Assembly (NCBI RefSeq): GCF_006494375.1 | Contig: NZ_VHIZ01000027.1 | Location: 1-64,000, forward strand | Reading direction: 5' to 3' | DNA: 64,000 nucleotides | Source: Pantoea anthophila | GTDB lineage: Bacteria; Pseudomonadota; Gammaproteobacteria; Enterobacterales; Enterobacteriaceae | Shown here: positions 1 to 6,115 of the stretch, piece by piece | Layout: each line of letters starts with the position of its first letter | Numbering within the stretch: position 1 is the stretch's first letter | Program-made: the position numbers and the translations under genes | Notes under the pieces: model-generated | What the model was told of the DNA's origin: nothing | Databases searched by the model: none | The model's input: only the letters and a program-made list of their open reading frames with translations

Positions 1-637
1 CTGTCTGCTGTTCGTCCTGGCTGTCATCGCTGCCAGAATCGGCTGAAGTATGAATATCATCAGAAGAAGGTAAAGCGGGGTTTGTTTCTGGCTGCTGTGG
101 TTCTTGCGGGGAAGTTTCTGTAACAGCTTCTGTCTCTTGAACTTCTACTTTCGGCGCTTCCTGTGGGCGCTTGCTGCCGAATACCGGATATTCTAAACAG
201 TTTACCCAACCTAATTTTTTATCTTTGCGTTCAAGCAAGAAATCATCAGGGTTAATGTTGTAGACTACATAACTGTTAGAACGTTTATCTTTTGCAAGGG
301 TGATTGATTCTATTTCAATCAAACCGGCACTTGCTAATACTGGTAGGATTCTTTCGATTGTACTTAAACCTAATGAGCATCCTGCCGCTATATCGTCCTG
401 GTTATCAAAGTAACCTTGATGCTCTGTACTGAAATAGCTATACCTGTAACGCATTACCTTATAAGCTGCTTTTACATTGGGAGTTAGCTTTACAGTTGCG
501 CCAGTTTTCTTATTAGTTATGCGGGTTGCTTCTGATAGGGCTATTTCTTCACTACGGTAGAAATAAACATCGCCGTCTATTACTTTTTCAACTTCACTGT
601 CTGTTGCTTCGGTCGGTTCCATTCGGGATTTGTGCAT
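1..637 (-). CDS. Winged-helix, replication-initiator-like protein (C-terminus cut by window edge)
   Basis: The open frame continues past position 1, so the C-terminus is missing. I chose the ATG at 637 because GGAG lies 6 nt upstream; an in-frame ATG at 649 has no ribosome site. Residues about 52-128 look like a winged helix-turn-helix (a stretch with DNQDDIAAGCSLGLSTIERI, then a recognition-type LASAGLIEIE strand), as in plasmid replication initiators and replication-module regulators. From about residue 158 the chain becomes Glu/Pro/Gln/Ser-rich and probably disordered. The start overlaps the end of the upstream small gene by 44 bp, so the two are probably translationally coupled. The base composition is AT-rich, unlike the core genes. 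Seen: fold-like pattern, operon, composition. Inferred: a role in replication of, or control within, an integrated plasmid-like element. I do not recognise the exact family. Confidence 0.6.
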   Translation of the reverse strand, partial: MHKSRMEPTEATDSEVEKVIDGDVYFYRSEEIALSEATRITNKKTGATVKLTPNVKAAYKVMRYRYSYFSTEHQGYFDNQDDIAAGCSLGLSTIERILPVLASAGLIEIESITLAKDKRSNSYVVYNINPDDFLLERKDKKLGWVNCLEYPVFGSKRPQEAPKVEVQETEAVTETSPQEPQQPETNPALPSSDDIHTSADSGSDDSQDEQQT

Positions 638-794
638 TTTGATCTCCATTTGCAGAGTTCGTTAATTTGAAATGTTCATCTAAGATTTTTGCAGCCAGAC
701 GAACGGCGGAAATTCCTTGTTTGTTAGCTTCTTCAACAAGGGCATTACGTAATTCTGATTTCAGTTTGATGTGTAAACCATTTTCATAAGCCAT
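594..794 (-). CDS. Small ribbon-helix-helix-like protein
   Basis: A 66-residue protein with AGGAG 7-8 nt before its ATG. The N-terminal part (a short LHIKL strand, then two predicted helices through residue about 43) has the size and pattern of a ribbon-helix-helix DNA-binding protein, as found in plasmid partition proteins, relaxosome accessory proteins and antitoxins. The tail after residue 45 is polar and rich in Asn/Gln. It is the middle gene of a three-gene minus-strand operon: 14 nt separate it from the 71-aa gene upstream, and it overlaps the winged-helix gene downstream by 44 bp. No toxin-like partner is visible next to it. The fold is inferred from pattern only. Confidence 0.6.
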   Translation of the reverse strand: MAYENGLHIKLKSELRNALVEEANKQGISAVRLAAKILDEHFKLTNSANGDQNAQIPNGTDRSNRQ

Positions 795-808
795 TATTAG
801 ATCTCCTA

Positions 809-1024
809 TTAGGTAGTAATAGATTGTTGTTTTCTCAGTTCAACAAGCTTTTCAGCAGCCATAACTAATGCGTGTATAGCAAGTGCTTCACGGATTTTCT
901 TAGAAGTTGCTGATTCGGGATCGATTGATGCTTGAGACTGGAGATGTTGTCTTGTGTATTCGCCTGAAAGAAGAAGTGTAACGTAGTCAAGATCAGGTGA
1001 ATGTATTCGGTTATATCGAGCCAT
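809..1024 (-). CDS. Small hypothetical protein, first gene of the replication-like operon
   Basis: A 71-residue protein. The start at 1024 is set by AGGAGG 4-5 nt upstream; a longer frame to 1093 has no ribosome site and would run into the promoter's -35 box. The N-terminus is basic (MARYNRIH) and the C-terminal half is predicted helical with a KxxEALAIHALVMAAEKLVELRKQ pattern, so a small helical DNA- or protein-binding protein is possible. It lies directly behind a good sigma70-type promoter and leads an operon with the RHH-like and winged-helix genes. I do not recognise a family. Confidence 0.55.
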   Translation of the reverse strand: MARYNRIHSPDLDYVTLLLSGEYTRQHLQSQASIDPESATSKKIREALAIHALVMAAEKLVELRKQQSITT

Positions 1025-1064
1025 GAGCCTCCTGTATTTAAAATTATTTAATCTCCCTATCTCT

Positions 1065-1093
1065 ATAGTACATGAATACAGACTTGGAGTCAA
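1065..1093 (-). promoter_or_regulatory. Sigma70-type promoter of the minus-strand operon
   Basis: Reading the minus strand: TTGACT (1088-1093), a 17-bp spacer, then TACTAT (1065-1070), with the first ATG about 40 nt downstream. The boxes and the spacer are close to consensus. It fires away from the hairpin and palindrome region at 1355-1801. Confidence 0.65.
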
Positions 1094-1354
1094 GGTGTTT
1101 AGGAATTTATTTTATTAAGCTCGCTTAGACTACCAGGATCTAAGGTTGAATGCAAGCTAATTTACAAAAATAATGGTAAATCGAATTCTACCCACCTGTA
1201 ACGCTCTATGCTGCGTTCTAAGGCTTCAGGTAAGCAAACGTATTACCTACCCTTAGAAAACGCCGGAGAATGGCTTATATTTGGCCTTGTTATCTGTAAC
1301 TTACGCTTAACTGTAACTCTGGAGAATATCCGGCGCGGCCCCCTTCTAACCGAT

Positions 1355-1541
1355 CAGCCAGGCGTTAGCGTGCTGGCTACAATGGACTTGCGTCCAGTGT
1401 CTGGCTGTAGCCAGTGGAGCACATCAAATCTCAGGTTGAGATGATGGAAGGTGTAACCGATCATCGAAAGCTGGAATAGCATTGTGCCAGGGTAGGACGT
1501 GCAATCGTCCGATGTAGCACAATTATCAATGCCCTGTGGGC
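1355..1541. other. Array of adjacent hairpins: structured RNA or single-strand DNA element
   Basis: Non-coding sequence between the replication-like operon and the palindrome cluster. I can fold at least four adjacent structures. (1) CTGGCTACA at 1373-1381 pairs with TGTAGCCAG at 1406-1414 and encloses TGGAC-TTGC-GTCCA at 1383-1396. (2) CATC/GATG around TCTCA-GGT-TGAGA at 1422-1446. (3) ATTGTGC at 1481-1487 pairs with GCACAAT at 1517-1523 around GGACG-TGCAAT-CGTCC at 1495-1510. (4) GCCC-TGT-GGGC ends the array. CAGCCAG at 1355-1361 can compete for the same partners as hairpin 1, giving alternative folds. Candidates are an antisense or primer RNA for plasmid replication, a single-strand origin, or oriT. 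Strand and transcription are unknown. Confidence 0.5.
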
Positions 1542-1623
1542 GACAACGGAGCAGGAGCAAACGATCTATATTACTTCTAAGAACTGTTGTTCAAAGAAAG
1601 AACAATCTTATAATTATTATTAA

Positions 1624-1666
1624 AGATCTATTTAACTTATATTCTATTTAATAGATCTATTTAACT
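1624..1666. repeat. AT-rich 14-bp direct repeats
   Basis: AGATCTATTTAACT occurs at 1624-1637 and again at 1653-1666, in a run made almost only of A and T. The pair abuts the palindrome cluster that starts at 1670. AT-rich direct repeats beside iterons are typical of DNA-unwinding elements at plasmid origins; that role is inferred. Confidence 0.6.
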
Positions 1667-1669
1667 ACT

Positions 1670-1801
1670 CCCTCAAACTGAGGGCTATTTCTTCAAGATA
1701 CCCCTCAAACTGAGGGACGTTTATAATATTACCCCTCAAATTGAGGGCCATCTCTATGACTGGTGCATCTACTGTTAGAAGAATACCCCTCAAACTGAGG
1801 G
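1670..1801. repeat. Four 15-bp palindromes, iteron- or operator-like cluster
   Basis: CCCTCAAACTGAGGG occurs at 1670-1684, 1702-1716 and 1787-1801; a one-base variant, CCCTCAAATTGAGGG, is at 1733-1747. Each is a perfect or near-perfect inverted repeat (CCCTCA/TGAGGG around 3 nt). Start-to-start distances are 32, 31 and 54 bp, close to 3, 3 and 5 turns of B-DNA, so bound dimers would sit on one face. Such clusters serve as replication iterons, partition sites or multi-site operators. The nearest candidate binders are the winged-helix and RHH-like proteins encoded to the left. Confidence 0.75.
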
Positions 1802-1860
1802 CTATCCCCATCGGCAAATTTTACCTATGGTAAGCCTATAGTTTTACCGTTCAGCACATT

Positions 1861-2517
1861 TCATAGTGACAAGTTTTTGAGCTTGTCTTCTAATCGTACA
1901 ATTTCTTGATCAATATTGGCAAACCCATTAGAAATAGATTCCCTTACTTCTCCATCAATGGCTTTAATGCCTTGAGCGTAATCGATCATTACTTCTTGCT
2001 TTGCAGCATACAATCGCTGGTAGTAATCGGCATTATTATTTTTGTCAGCCATCCCTAACAATATTTTCTCATGCTCAACAATTAGTTGATTATTACCCTT
2101 GAAGGACTGGATTAATGAGCGAGCATATGTATAGATGTTGATGATTGAATCTCTTGGCTCATCATTCAACTTGGCAATAAACTTTGCATTTTGCTCGTAG
2201 AACGTGAAGTTATCATCACCAATAGGAAATCCTAAAAGCAGCATATTACCAGGACGTATATTCTCGATGTGAACTTTCATACGCTTGTCATACAGGACAA
2301 GAAGAGTAGAAATCTCACCTTTGATTCCTTTTAATACCGACAACTGAAGTTCTAAAGAATCTCTTTCTGCTTCTTTTCTGGTAATTGTTGCTTCCCGATC
2401 TACTCCTTTCAATGTAAACCAGCCACCAATAACAGCACCAATTAACGCTGTGATAAATGAGGACAGCCATTCAGGAATACTGTGTAAAAAGCTACTTAAT
2501 TCCGCTAAAAACCCCAT
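1861..2517 (-). CDS. Membrane-anchored coiled-coil protein of unknown function
   Basis: A 218-residue protein with AGGG 8 nt before its ATG. Residues about 18-37 form one hydrophobic segment with small residues (FITALIGAVIGGWFTLKGV), followed by a charged helix (about 40-75) with heptad-like spacing, so it is probably tethered to the inner membrane by its N-terminus with a cytoplasmic helical body. The last 30 residues are again helical and charged. I recognise no catalytic motif. It stands alone in the AT-rich element, transcribed towards the palindrome cluster. Small single-pass coiled-coil proteins of this kind occur in mobile-element cargo, including defence and exclusion modules, but nothing here proves either. 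Confidence 0.6.
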   Translation of the reverse strand: MGFLAELSSFLHSIPEWLSSFITALIGAVIGGWFTLKGVDREATITRKEAERDSLELQLSVLKGIKGEISTLLVLYDKRMKVHIENIRPGNMLLLGFPIGDDNFTFYEQNAKFIAKLNDEPRDSIINIYTYARSLIQSFKGNNQLIVEHEKILLGMADKNNNADYYQRLYAAKQEVMIDYAQGIKAIDGEVRESISNGFANIDQEIVRLEDKLKNLSL

Positions 2518-3005
2518 AATATTATCCCTTAATTATCGTGGTTAAGATGGGTTCCAGAATGCCATATGTTAGTCCCAAAGTTAACTTTCATTTGTTGGCC
2601 TAACTTTGACAAAGCCAGACGCAGCAAGGCTTGCAGGGTGATCGGTAGATGATTGTCACAATTCAACAATTTCAAGTTTGTTTGGCAAGAGCTTTCCTCT
2701 GCTATGTTGGTGCTATCAAAACCTGAAATTTTTTCTGTTTTTTGAGAGAATCGAAATGCAGATGATTACAGATGATACAGTTTCATTGCGAAATCATTTT
2801 CCAGGTGGGCGGATCTGTCCCATAAGGGTTTGTAGTAATTTTAAGGTGAAAGCCTCAAAACTTAAAAAATGTTAGTTCGTGGCAGATTAGCCACAAAAAT
2901 TCTGAACAAGAAAAGTTGTCCTTAACATCTCTTAAGTCTCTTTATTGTGTGATCAAATAGCCTTCCTACCCTCGCTGGGGCTTCAAGTTAGCGAAAAGCA
3001 ATACC
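2518..3005. other. AT-rich gap without a convincing gene
   Basis: The stretch between the coiled-coil gene and the small-ORF operon. A frame at 2678-2875 (65 codons) starts within an AT-rich run with no ribosome site and has no protein-like pattern, so I leave it out. I see no tRNA or clear terminator; the promoter of the coiled-coil gene should lie just above 2520. Confidence 0.4.
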
Positions 3006-3045
3006 TGACTAAAATAGTCAAGTACTTATAACATCTATTATGTTA
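3006..3045. promoter_or_regulatory. Two palindromic operators upstream of small-ORF operon
   Basis: TGACTA-AAA-TAGTCA at 3006-3020 and TAACAT-CTATT-ATGTTA at 3029-3045 are two perfect inverted repeats with different sequences, 8 bp apart and about 65 bp before the first small start codon. TATTATGTTA in the second also resembles a -10 region, so binding would block transcription. The regulator is not identified; an element-encoded small DNA-binding protein is plausible. Confidence 0.5.
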
Positions 3046-3110
3046 AAAAGGCTGTTTTTCGAGCACTTTTTTCAATGTAAATTAGCAATCTTGAGTGATT
3101 AGGGGATTTT

Positions 3111-3227
3111 ATGGGCGAAATTTGGCTACGATATTTCGTACAAATTATGACCAATTATTTGGCGGGGGATCGACGGCGTTCAGCAAAGCAGCCTTTGAGA
3201 TGGGATACTTTCTTCAATCAATTATAG
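3111..3227 (+). CDS. Small hypothetical protein (38 aa)
   Basis: The ATG at 3111 has AGGGG 5 nt upstream, and the frame closes with TAG at 3225-3227. The product begins MGEIWLRYFVQIM and has a basic middle (GDRRRSAKQ); it could be a short amphipathic or membrane-associated peptide. It is the first of three closely packed frames (next start 9 nt downstream) behind two palindromic operators. The ribosome site and packing are the only support; I know no homologue. Confidence 0.4.
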   Translation: MGEIWLRYFVQIMTNYLAGDRRRSAKQPLRWDTFFNQL

Positions 3228-3236
3228 AGTTGAGGT

Positions 3237-3281
3237 ATGGCTTTTATGAAGTCGCCCACGACGGGGGGAATTTTGAAATGA
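3237..3281 (+). CDS. Possible 14-aa coupling peptide
   Basis: A very short frame with TTGAGG immediately before its ATG. Its TGA stop overlaps the ATG of the next gene (ATGA at 3278-3281). Its likely function is translational coupling rather than a stable product. Low certainty. Confidence 0.25.
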   Translation: MAFMKSPTTGGILK

Positions 3282-3481
3282 ATAAAACGATAACCATGAT
3301 TTTACTGTGCCTGGCAGCGGCGAAGGCTTTAGCCTTACAAGTAACGTTAACTGATGTTGAGCGTGTGGAGAATGGGAGAACTGCCCTATGCATTTACAAA
3401 GGGCATAACATAACCCGTACTGTTGAGGTTCCAGCAAGCCAGGATTGCAAGGCGGCTATGTCTTTTGAGACTGATTCTTAG
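3278..3481 (+). CDS. Small exported protein (67 aa)
   Basis: A purine-rich GGGGGGA lies about 7 nt before the ATG at 3278. The same frame is open back to 3095, but that part lacks protein character. Residues 1-19 (MNKTITMILLCLAAAKALA) are a clear Sec signal peptide with a probable cleavage after ALA; the mature part is about 48 residues with two cysteines (in ALCIY and QDCKA) that could form a disulphide. Small secreted proteins of this shape occur in conjugative-element gene clusters, but I cannot name the family. The 3' end overlaps the convergent HNH-like gene by 26 bp. Confidence 0.55.
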   Translation: MNKTITMILLCLAAAKALALQVTLTDVERVENGRTALCIYKGHNITRTVEVPASQDCKAAMSFETDS

Positions 3482-4247
3482 CATTATCTACTGCGTTAAT
3501 GAGATTTCCAAAAGCATTAATAAGCAAGGGCGTTTCAGTAATTTCTATTTTCAAAACTTTCTGATGACTGCCCTTACCTAACTGAGATTTGAATCTTTTG
3601 GTTTTCATGTCGTAATAACTGTTGCCAGGTGAAAACACATACAAAATCAGGAAACCATCTGCGATAAAGTACCAAATTACCCCATTGATACTTTCTTCAG
3701 GCATTTGTCTAATGTTGCTAAGCACAGCCTTAATGGTTTCTTCTTTAAAAAAACCCGTTTTATCAACAATCCTAAACAAGCAAATTTTTATGAAATCATC
3801 TATTCGAACTCTGCTTAATTTATTGAATCTTGGGTTATTTTGATAGATACAGTACCGCAAAGCATCATCAAGTTTTTCCTCACCTTGCACAGTGTTGTAG
3901 TGCGCATGTTTAGCTACTGATGCTCGCCAAAGAATACTCAACAAATAAAGGTAGTATTTATCATAGTTAAATGAGCTAAAAACAATGTGGTCATGATTTT
4001 TAGTGACCTTGTTACGGTTCCTTAATACATCCATTCCATACTGCTCAAAAGTAGTGTTCAAGTACTGTTCGCATTCTCGGCATAGCATAGGTTCTTTGGG
4101 GTCAAGACTACCTTCAAGGCTGTGCTTGCCGTCACATACCATCACTAACTTTCCCTGTTGTTTCAATCTCTTGAAGTAGCTCTTTGGAATAATGTGCGAT
4201 TCCTGTAACTTACTTTCCTTAAGACATAACTTGCAAATTTCAAGCAT
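3456..4247 (-). CDS. HNH-like Cys4 zinc protein, element cargo
   Basis: A 263-residue protein. The N-terminus carries CKLC (residues 5-8), then ESHIIPKSYFK (about 16-26), then LCREC (about 55-59): two CxxC pairs around a Ser-His-Ile-Ile-Pro core, the layout of a treble-clef HNH-type site seen in a family of uncharacterised proteins often linked with anti-phage and restriction loci. The rest is mostly helical with an aromatic middle and a basic tail. AAGG lies 9 nt before the ATG. It sits between the exported 67-aa gene (convergent, 26 bp overlap) and the tRNA boundary, in AT-rich DNA. Nuclease activity is inferred from the zinc-site pattern only; a nucleic-acid sensor is equally possible. Confidence 0.65.
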   Translation of the reverse strand: MLEICKLCLKESKLQESHIIPKSYFKRLKQQGKLVMVCDGKHSLEGSLDPKEPMLCRECEQYLNTTFEQYGMDVLRNRNKVTKNHDHIVFSSFNYDKYYLYLLSILWRASVAKHAHYNTVQGEEKLDDALRYCIYQNNPRFNKLSRVRIDDFIKICLFRIVDKTGFFKEETIKAVLSNIRQMPEESINGVIWYFIADGFLILYVFSPGNSYYDMKTKRFKSQLGKGSHQKVLKIEITETPLLINAFGNLINAVDNAKNQSQKT

Positions 4248-4777
4248 AGCTTAATGCCTTATACATTTCGGATTGTATAATTTTACAGCAATTTTTTTTC
4301 CAGGCAATAGTATGCCATAAGCGCCGTGATGGGGTATTAACCGATCAGCGCCGTAGGCGTCATCTGTGTTGTGCTTTCACTCATTCTCTTATCAGGTAGC
4401 CGTTGTAATCCGGTGGCTGAGACCGTGGCAGAGCCAGACACTTTCCCGATCTGGTTAGGATTCCCATCTATCGCCTGTTTATCCCCTGTGCTGTCTCACG
4501 ACATGGCATTACGGAACACCGCGCTAAGTGTGGAACGAATGAAAATTTTGGGATGGTTTAGAGACGTGGGCTGCGTCATAGCTTTCAAGTTGAAAACTGT
4601 ACGTGTTTGAAGCTTGGAACTACACGCCGCTATGAGATAGTATTCCCTGATCTGCCACTACTAACTACAGCGGCAATTTCTGGTGAGGATTTGGATCATT
4701 TCTACCATGCAAAGGAGTTCGATAATTTTTGCTAAAGCCAGTGATGACGGGCTTTGTAGATTGATCAAGGTACTGAA
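4248..4777. other. Gap between cargo gene and tRNA-Leu; element end
   Basis: No convincing gene. A frame at 4371-4610 has no ribosome site. TAACCGATCAG at 4338-4348 repeats a word found at 1347-1357 and (10 bases) 1454-1463 in the same element. An integrase gene, expected next to a tRNA attachment site, is not here. Confidence 0.45.
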
Positions 4778-4859
4778 TGCCGAAGGCCGGACTCGAACCG
4801 GCACACCTTTCGATGGTTGATTTTGAATCAACTGCGTCTACCGATTTCGCCACTTCGGC
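4778..4859 (-). tRNA. leuX: tRNA-Leu(CAA)
   Basis: Class II tRNA: acceptor GCCGAAG pairs with CTTCGGC, followed by discriminator A (at 4778). The anticodon arm is GTTGA-TTCAAAA-TCAAC with CAA at positions 34-36; there is a long variable arm and a GGTTCGAGTCC T-arm. It closely matches E. coli leuX, a frequent integration site. The gene is 82 nt without CCA; the next three bases on this strand are TTC, so the 3' CCA is not encoded, unlike the usual enterobacterial tRNA. This fits replacement of the 3' end by an integrated element. Confidence 0.95.
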
Positions 4860-4886
4860 ACTGAAGGGATGCGGAAAACGTTGGGG

Positions 4887-4914
4887 ATTATACCGTTACC
4901 CCCTGTTTCCGCAA
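4887..4914 (-). promoter_or_regulatory. leuX promoter
   Basis: On the minus strand: TTGCGG (4909-4914), 16 bp, TATAAT (4887-4892), ending 27 nt before the mature tRNA 5' end. The -10 is perfect; a GC-rich stretch follows it, as expected of a stringently controlled tRNA promoter. Confidence 0.75.
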
Positions 4915-5068
4915 CCCTTATCCGCAGGCTAAGGTACAACTGCTGAAAAAACCATCTTTTCAGATTTCATGATCATCAGTTGGCAGCCTTGCTGACGCTG
5001 ATTATTCCCCTCGCCCGCTCTGCAGCGGTTCCTCCAGCCCTCATGGTCCCCCTGGCGTAACCAAAGCG

Positions 5069-6115
5069 CTAACCCGAAACAGGCTTCACATCCGTTACCA
5101 GCGTGGGCAGATCCCAGGTGCCGCCCGCATGGATATAGCGGCACATCCCGGTTCCGCCGTCATAGCTTTTGCGGAAAGCCTGACCATCCCAAACCCAGCT
5201 CTCCTGGTTCATGCAGTCGCCGATGCCCCGGCCTTTCTGCACGCTGGTGATCTCGCCCTTGTCGTAATCCGATCCGGACACGGTTACCAGCACCGGCTGG
5301 CCTTTTAGCTGATTATCGATCACCCAGTAGCCATAGCCTTCGTTGTAAGCGGCTCGCCAGCAGAGCGCCGAAAGCAAGGCATGTGTCTCATCCAGTGGCG
5401 TAAGGGTGAGTCCGTCGGTCTCCGGATCGCTGTTTTCGGCAGGTGAGTATAGGCTGTCGCACGTGTCATCGTCATTGCGATTGACGGTTGAAAGCAGTCG
5501 GGTTTTCAGCGCGTCGATTTCCGCATCGGTCAGCAGACGGGGTTCGCCGCTGACGGTTTTTGCTGTCTGGATAACCGGTGCGGGCACAGCCTTAGCCACG
5601 CTGCTCTCCGGCTTATTGCCCTTTCTGGTGAGCGCGCCTGGCGTGCCGATCCGGCCCTGTACGTCGTCCGCTTTCATCAGCACGGCATAGGCGCCTTCGC
5701 CGGAAAGCAGGAAAGGCTTTGTGCCGCCTTTAAATTCAACTTTACCGTTGCCTTTGACGGCGCTGATGACCTCAGAAGTCTGACTGGCCGACATGCGCCA
5801 GTTGTCGTCAGCCGCCACCAGATCGCCGGCTGATTTCCCGTCGATCCACAGCGTCAGCTTTTCCGCCGGTTCGCTGTCATCTTCGGTGTCGCCCAGCGTC
5901 ACCTCTCCCACCGTCTCTGTTCCGGGTCCGGCGGCACGGGTGAGCAGGATAGAGCCGGACGGATCCTCTTCTTTGCCATAACCCGCAATGCGGCAGGTCA
6001 GCGTATTATCACAGGCGACTTCCCAGTCTTTGTGCTCAAAGGTGGTGCCGCTCTGGCTGGCCTGAGCCGACAGGGAGAGCATCGCCAGAACGAACAGCAT
6101 CGGTTTACGGTTCAC
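5069..6115 (-). CDS. DUF1176 periplasmic protein (copy 2)
   Basis: A 348-residue exported protein: signal peptide (MNRKPMLFVLAMLSLSAQAS), then a two-part body beginning with FEHKDWEVACDNTLTCRIAGY. The start is GTG at 6115; GAGGG precedes it, and the GTG overlaps the TGA of the upstream paralogue (GTGA), implying coupled translation. It pairs with the 350-aa protein upstream: both share WxVACDNTLTCR, KADDVQGRI/KVDDVQGRI with a GTPGA/NTPGA step, and AAYNxGYGYW/AAYNQGYGFW. Paired cysteines suggest disulphides in the periplasm. The function of DUF1176 proteins is not established. Confidence 0.85.
   Translation of the reverse strand: MNRKPMLFVLAMLSLSAQASQSGTTFEHKDWEVACDNTLTCRIAGYGKEEDPSGSILLTRAAGPGTETVGEVTLGDTEDDSEPAEKLTLWIDGKSAGDLVAADDNWRMSASQTSEVISAVKGNGKVEFKGGTKPFLLSGEGAYAVLMKADDVQGRIGTPGALTRKGNKPESSVAKAVPAPVIQTAKTVSGEPRLLTDAEIDALKTRLLSTVNRNDDDTCDSLYSPAENSDPETDGLTLTPLDETHALLSALCWRAAYNEGYGYWVIDNQLKGQPVLVTVSGSDYDKGEITSVQKGRGIGDCMNQESWVWDGQAFRKSYDGGTGMCRYIHAGGTWDLPTLVTDVKPVSG

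Noticed and set aside
1208..1444. 78-codon plus-strand frame
   Set aside because: It runs through the hairpin array, has no ribosome site and no protein-like pattern.
1670..1801. CRISPR-like repeats
   Set aside because: Units are 15-bp palindromes with irregular 16-39 bp gaps, no leader and no cas genes.
2678..2875. 65-codon plus-strand frame
   Set aside because: No ribosome site; composition is that of random AT-rich DNA.
4371..4610. 79-codon plus-strand frame near the tRNA
   Set aside because: No ribosome site; no match to integrase or other families expected at this spot.
4248..4777. Integrase remnant
   Set aside because: I looked for tyrosine-recombinase motifs in all frames beside the tRNA and found none.
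4665..4853. 62-codon frame over the tRNA
   Set aside because: It is the tRNA-Leu gene read as protein.
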